A stretch of 8,502 nucleotides of DNA from assembly GCA_025351675.1 (NCBI GenBank), contig JANXVK010000150.1, positions 1 to 8,502 of the forward strand, in the 5' to 3' direction. This document shows positions 6,851-8,502 of the stretch, one piece after another. Both the position numbers and the translations under genes were made by a program. Source of the DNA: Rhizobacter sp. (GTDB lineage: Bacteria; Pseudomonadota; Gammaproteobacteria; Burkholderiales; Burkholderiaceae_C). Within the stretch, counting starts at the first letter, position 1. Every line of letters starts with the position of its first letter. The notes beneath the pieces are model-generated. The model was not told the origin of the DNA, did not search any database, and saw nothing but the letters and a program-made list of their open reading frames with translations.

Positions 6851-6876
6851 GGCGTTGCGTCCTACGACGCAGTGTC
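6851..6876 (+). other. Stem-loop between the dehydrogenase and response-regulator genes
   Basis: TGCGTC (6856-6861) pairs with GACGCA (6866-6871) around a CTAC loop. Five more pairs outward (three of them G-U) bring the stem to 11. No T-run follows, so it could be an atypical transcription end, an operator, or a leader hairpin of the next gene. The 94-base gap (6813-6906) holds no other clear element. Confidence 0.35.
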
Positions 6877-6906
6877 ACGCGGGCTGGTACGGTCAAAGCC
6901 AGAGAC

Positions 6907-7293
6907 ATGACCATGACTTCCGCCCTGAAGACTTTCCTCGTCGAAGACAGCCCGATGATTCGGGAAAGCCTCATCGCCGCACTCGAAGAACTCGCGCCGG
7001 TTGAGGTCGTCGGCACGGCCGATGACGAGCGTTCGGCGGTCGACTGGCTGGCCGCCGTTTCGGCGCCCTGCGATCTGGTGATCATCGATATCTTTTTGAA
7101 GGGTGGCTCGGGCTTGGGTGTGTTGCGCGCTGCCCACGCCTTGCGCAAGCCGATGAAGCTGATCGTGCTGAGCAACTACGCGACCGCCGACATGCGCAGC
7201 AAGTGCGAGGCGCTCGGCGCCGCGCGGGTGTTCGACAAGTCGAGCGAGATCGATGCACTGATCGAATACTGCGAGACGCTCGCCGCCGCCTAG
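6907..7293 (+). CDS. Single-domain response regulator (receiver only)
   Basis: This 128-residue protein consists of one CheY-like receiver domain with no DNA-binding or enzymatic output. The acidic pocket is Glu13-Asp14 in FLVEDS, the phospho-accepting residue is Asp61 in LVIIDIF, the switch Ser89 is in IVLSNY, and the conserved Lys111 is in VFDKS. All key residues are present, so it should be phosphorylatable. The sequence recalls a small receiver family common in Burkholderiales, but its partner kinase and target are not known to me. No histidine kinase is visible nearby. Two starts are possible: ATG 6907 has poor spacing to AGAG, while ATG 6913 (MTSALK) leaves 7 bases after GAGA and may be the true one. 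Its TAG stop shares the palindromic CTAG (7290-7293) with the convergent GAF fragment. Confidence 0.9.
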   Translation: MTMTSALKTFLVEDSPMIRESLIAALEELAPVEVVGTADDERSAVDWLAAVSAPCDLVIIDIFLKGGSGLGVLRAAHALRKPMKLIVLSNYATADMRSKCEALGAARVFDKSSEIDALIEYCETLAAA

Positions 7294-7541
7294 CCGTTCG
7301 GCAGGAAGCCGGGCAGCAGACTCGCCGCAAGTTGCAGGTGCCCGAACTCGTCTTCGCTGATCCTCCACGGTTCCAGGTCGAAGTGGCACCGGATGCCATG
7401 AAGCGCGCCGGCCCCGCCAATCAGCGGCACGCCATGGCAGGCCAACACCTGACCCTGGAACGGGTTGTCACCGAGCCTGCGGTCATCGGCAGATTTGTCG
7501 GTACGAAACAACTGCTCGCGGATCGCCAAAGAAGAATTCAT
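7290..7541 (-). pseudogene. GAF-domain fragment, C-terminal half only
   Basis: This 83-residue frame resembles the second half of a GAF sensor domain. DDRRLGDNPFQGQVLACHGVPL (residues 19-40) corresponds to the D-x-R-L-x-x-[HN]-P-x-Q ... YxGVPL block. IRCHFDLEP at 50-58 corresponds to the G-T-L-C-H-F-D strand, followed by a terminal helix with ISEDEFGHL. A full GAF domain is about 150 residues, so the N-terminal half is missing. A stop in frame at 7551-7553 lies just upstream of the ATG, no good ribosome binding site is seen, and the other minus frames upstream do not look like GAF sequence. A decayed or truncated gene fits best; a functional mini-protein is the alternative. It overlaps the receiver gene by 4 bases at CTAG. 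GAF domains bind small ligands, and partnership with the receiver is only a guess. Confidence 0.5.
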
Positions 7542-7625
7542 TGGGAAGTTCTACCCATGCGGGTCGAGCCTGAACCGACTCGTTCGACACCCCGGATTCG
7601 GCGCGCCAGCGTTACGATTCGCGCG

Positions 7626-8354
7626 ATGCATATTTTGTGTTCACGGCGCCGGGCAGTGACCGCGGCTGGCCTCGTCGCCCTGCTGGCGGGCGCCGGCTGC
7701 GCGAGTCGGCCCGCAGCGTTCGGCGTGGCCCTCGCACCGACCGGGCGGCTGCGCGCGTCGATCAACCTCGGCAACCCGATCCTCGCGAACCGCAGCCCTG
7801 CCACCGGCGAGGTGAGCGGCGTCTCGGTCGACATCGCACGTGCGCTCGCGGCGCAGTTGGGCGTGGCGATCGACTTGGTCGTGTTCGACGCCGCCGGCAA
7901 GTCGGTCGAGGCCGTCAAGTCGGGCCAGGCCGACATCGGCTTCTTCGCGCTCGACCCGCTGCGCAGCGACGGCATCCGCTTCACCGCACCCTATGTGCTG
8001 ATCGAGGGCGCCTACCTCGTGCGCGATGCCTCGCCGCTGACCGACAACGCGCAGGTCGACAGCACAGGCACGCGCGTGATGGTCGGCCAGAGCAGCGTCT
8101 ACGACCTGTACCTGTCGCGTACGTTCAAGGCCGCGCAGATCGAACGTTCGCCGACCTCGCCGACGGTGATCGCCACCTTCATCGCGCGCAACGCCGATGT
8201 CGCCGCCGGCGTCAAGCAGCAATTGCAGGCCGACGCGGCTCGGCTCGGCGGGCTGCGCCTGCTGCCCGGCCGCTTCATGGTGATCGAACAGGCGATGGGG
8301 CTGCCGGCCGATCGCGGCGACGCGGCGCAGGCGGCGCTGAAGGCCTTCGTCTAG
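7626..8354 (+). CDS. Family 3 ABC-transporter solute-binding protein, ended early by an amber codon
   Basis: The 242 residues form most of a type 3 periplasmic binding protein, the class that delivers amino acids or similar polar solutes to an ABC importer. RLRASINLGNPILA at residues 41-54 starts the mature fold. GVSVDIARALAAQLGV (65-80), VEAVKSGQADIGFFALDP (94-111), RFTAPYVLIEGAYLV (118-132) and LRLLPGRFMVIEQAMGLP (210-227) are family blocks. The N-terminus has arginines in SRRR, a hydrophobic stretch and AGAGC at 21-25. It may be a Tat-like or atypical lipoprotein signal; the lipobox is poor. ATG 7626 is preferred because the signal peptide begins there. ATG 7557 has a GGGAAG upstream but would add 23 odd residues. 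TACGAT at 7613-7618 could be a -10 giving a nearly leaderless message, a speculative reading. The TAG at 8352-8354 cuts off conserved sequence, so the product is probably shortened. Confidence 0.85.
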   Translation: MHILCSRRRAVTAAGLVALLAGAGCASRPAAFGVALAPTGRLRASINLGNPILANRSPATGEVSGVSVDIARALAAQLGVAIDLVVFDAAGKSVEAVKSGQADIGFFALDPLRSDGIRFTAPYVLIEGAYLVRDASPLTDNAQVDSTGTRVMVGQSSVYDLYLSRTFKAAQIERSPTSPTVIATFIARNADVAAGVKQQLQADAARLGGLRLLPGRFMVIEQAMGLPADRGDAAQAALKAFV

Positions 8355-8435
8355 CAGGTCAAGGCGAATGGGTTCGTCGCGCAGGCGCTGCAAAGCCACG
8401 GCATCAGCGGCGCCGTGGTCGCGCCGGCCGGCTGA
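8352..8435 (+). pseudogene. Detached 3' end of the solute-binding protein gene after in-frame TAG
   Basis: After TAG 8352-8354 the same frame continues for 26 codons to TGA 8433-8435 and encodes QVKANGFVAQALQSHGI followed by an Ala/Val/Pro end. This is the usual C-terminal helix and tail of family 3 binding proteins (typically FVEEVKASGFVA...). The pattern points to a single base change, most simply GAG to TAG. Read as one gene, 7626-8435 would give 269 residues, the normal size. Natural loss of function, sequencing error or amber readthrough cannot be told apart here. Confidence 0.7.
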
Positions 8436-8502
8436 ATCACACGCGGGCGATTCACACCGCCGTCATCGGCGCTCTCCAAGGCCGGGCGCGTGCCGCAGCT
8501 TG
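8436..8502. other. End of window, no gene seen
   Basis: The last 67 bases are GC-rich and show no ribosome binding site, start codon in a clear coding context, or hairpin with a T-run. Transporter permease or ATPase genes could follow outside the window, but nothing here shows it. Confidence 0.3.

Noticed and set aside
8423..8432. Palindrome GCCGGCCGGC near the end of the solute-binding protein frame, as a terminator stem
   Set aside because: It is made by Pro-Ala-Gly codons, has no loop and no following T-run.

Overview
The window is GC-rich and densely coding, and its codon use and protein families suggest a betaproteobacterium of the order Burkholderiales. That assignment is an inference from protein resemblance (WXXGXW lipoprotein, orphan receiver, family 3 solute-binding protein, RraA/Ldh_2 pair); there is no rRNA or other marker gene. 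No tRNA, rRNA, CRISPR array, insertion sequence or phage gene was seen.

Layout. (1) Bases 1-2752, plus strand: a tight run of three genes. It holds the 3' end of a HAD-family hydrolase, a stand-alone DUF2090 aldolase-like protein overlapping it by ATGA, and a glucose-6-phosphate dehydrogenase (zwf) starting 2 bases later. This looks like a translationally coupled sugar-phosphate module. (2) Bases 2769-4870: two cell-envelope genes transcribed away from each other from a shared 254-base region. On the minus strand is a secreted protein made of two gap-free 90-residue repeats. On the plus strand is a WXXGXW-type lipoprotein with a long low-complexity tail. Their shared upstream region carries a 10-bp inverted repeat and a 12-bp palindrome that covers the lipoprotein's ribosome binding site. 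(3) Bases 4990-6812, plus strand: an RraA-family protein (aldolase/decarboxylase-like) overlapping by ATGA with an Ldh_2 family 2-hydroxyacid dehydrogenase. They probably oxidise a hydroxyacid and then cleave or decarboxylate the resulting 2-oxoacid. (4) Bases 6907-8502: a single-domain response regulator, a convergent GAF-domain fragment whose stop overlaps the regulator's stop, and a family 3 periplasmic binding protein. The binding protein is interrupted by an in-frame amber codon 26 codons before its natural end.

Most of the window is ordinary metabolism. The points most worth checking are the HAD-DUF2090-zwf coupling, the repeat protein and its divergent lipoprotein neighbour, the RraA/Ldh_2 pair, and the two damaged-looking genes at the right end, which may reflect decay or sequence error. 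I did not find convincing evidence of a new defence or mobile system.
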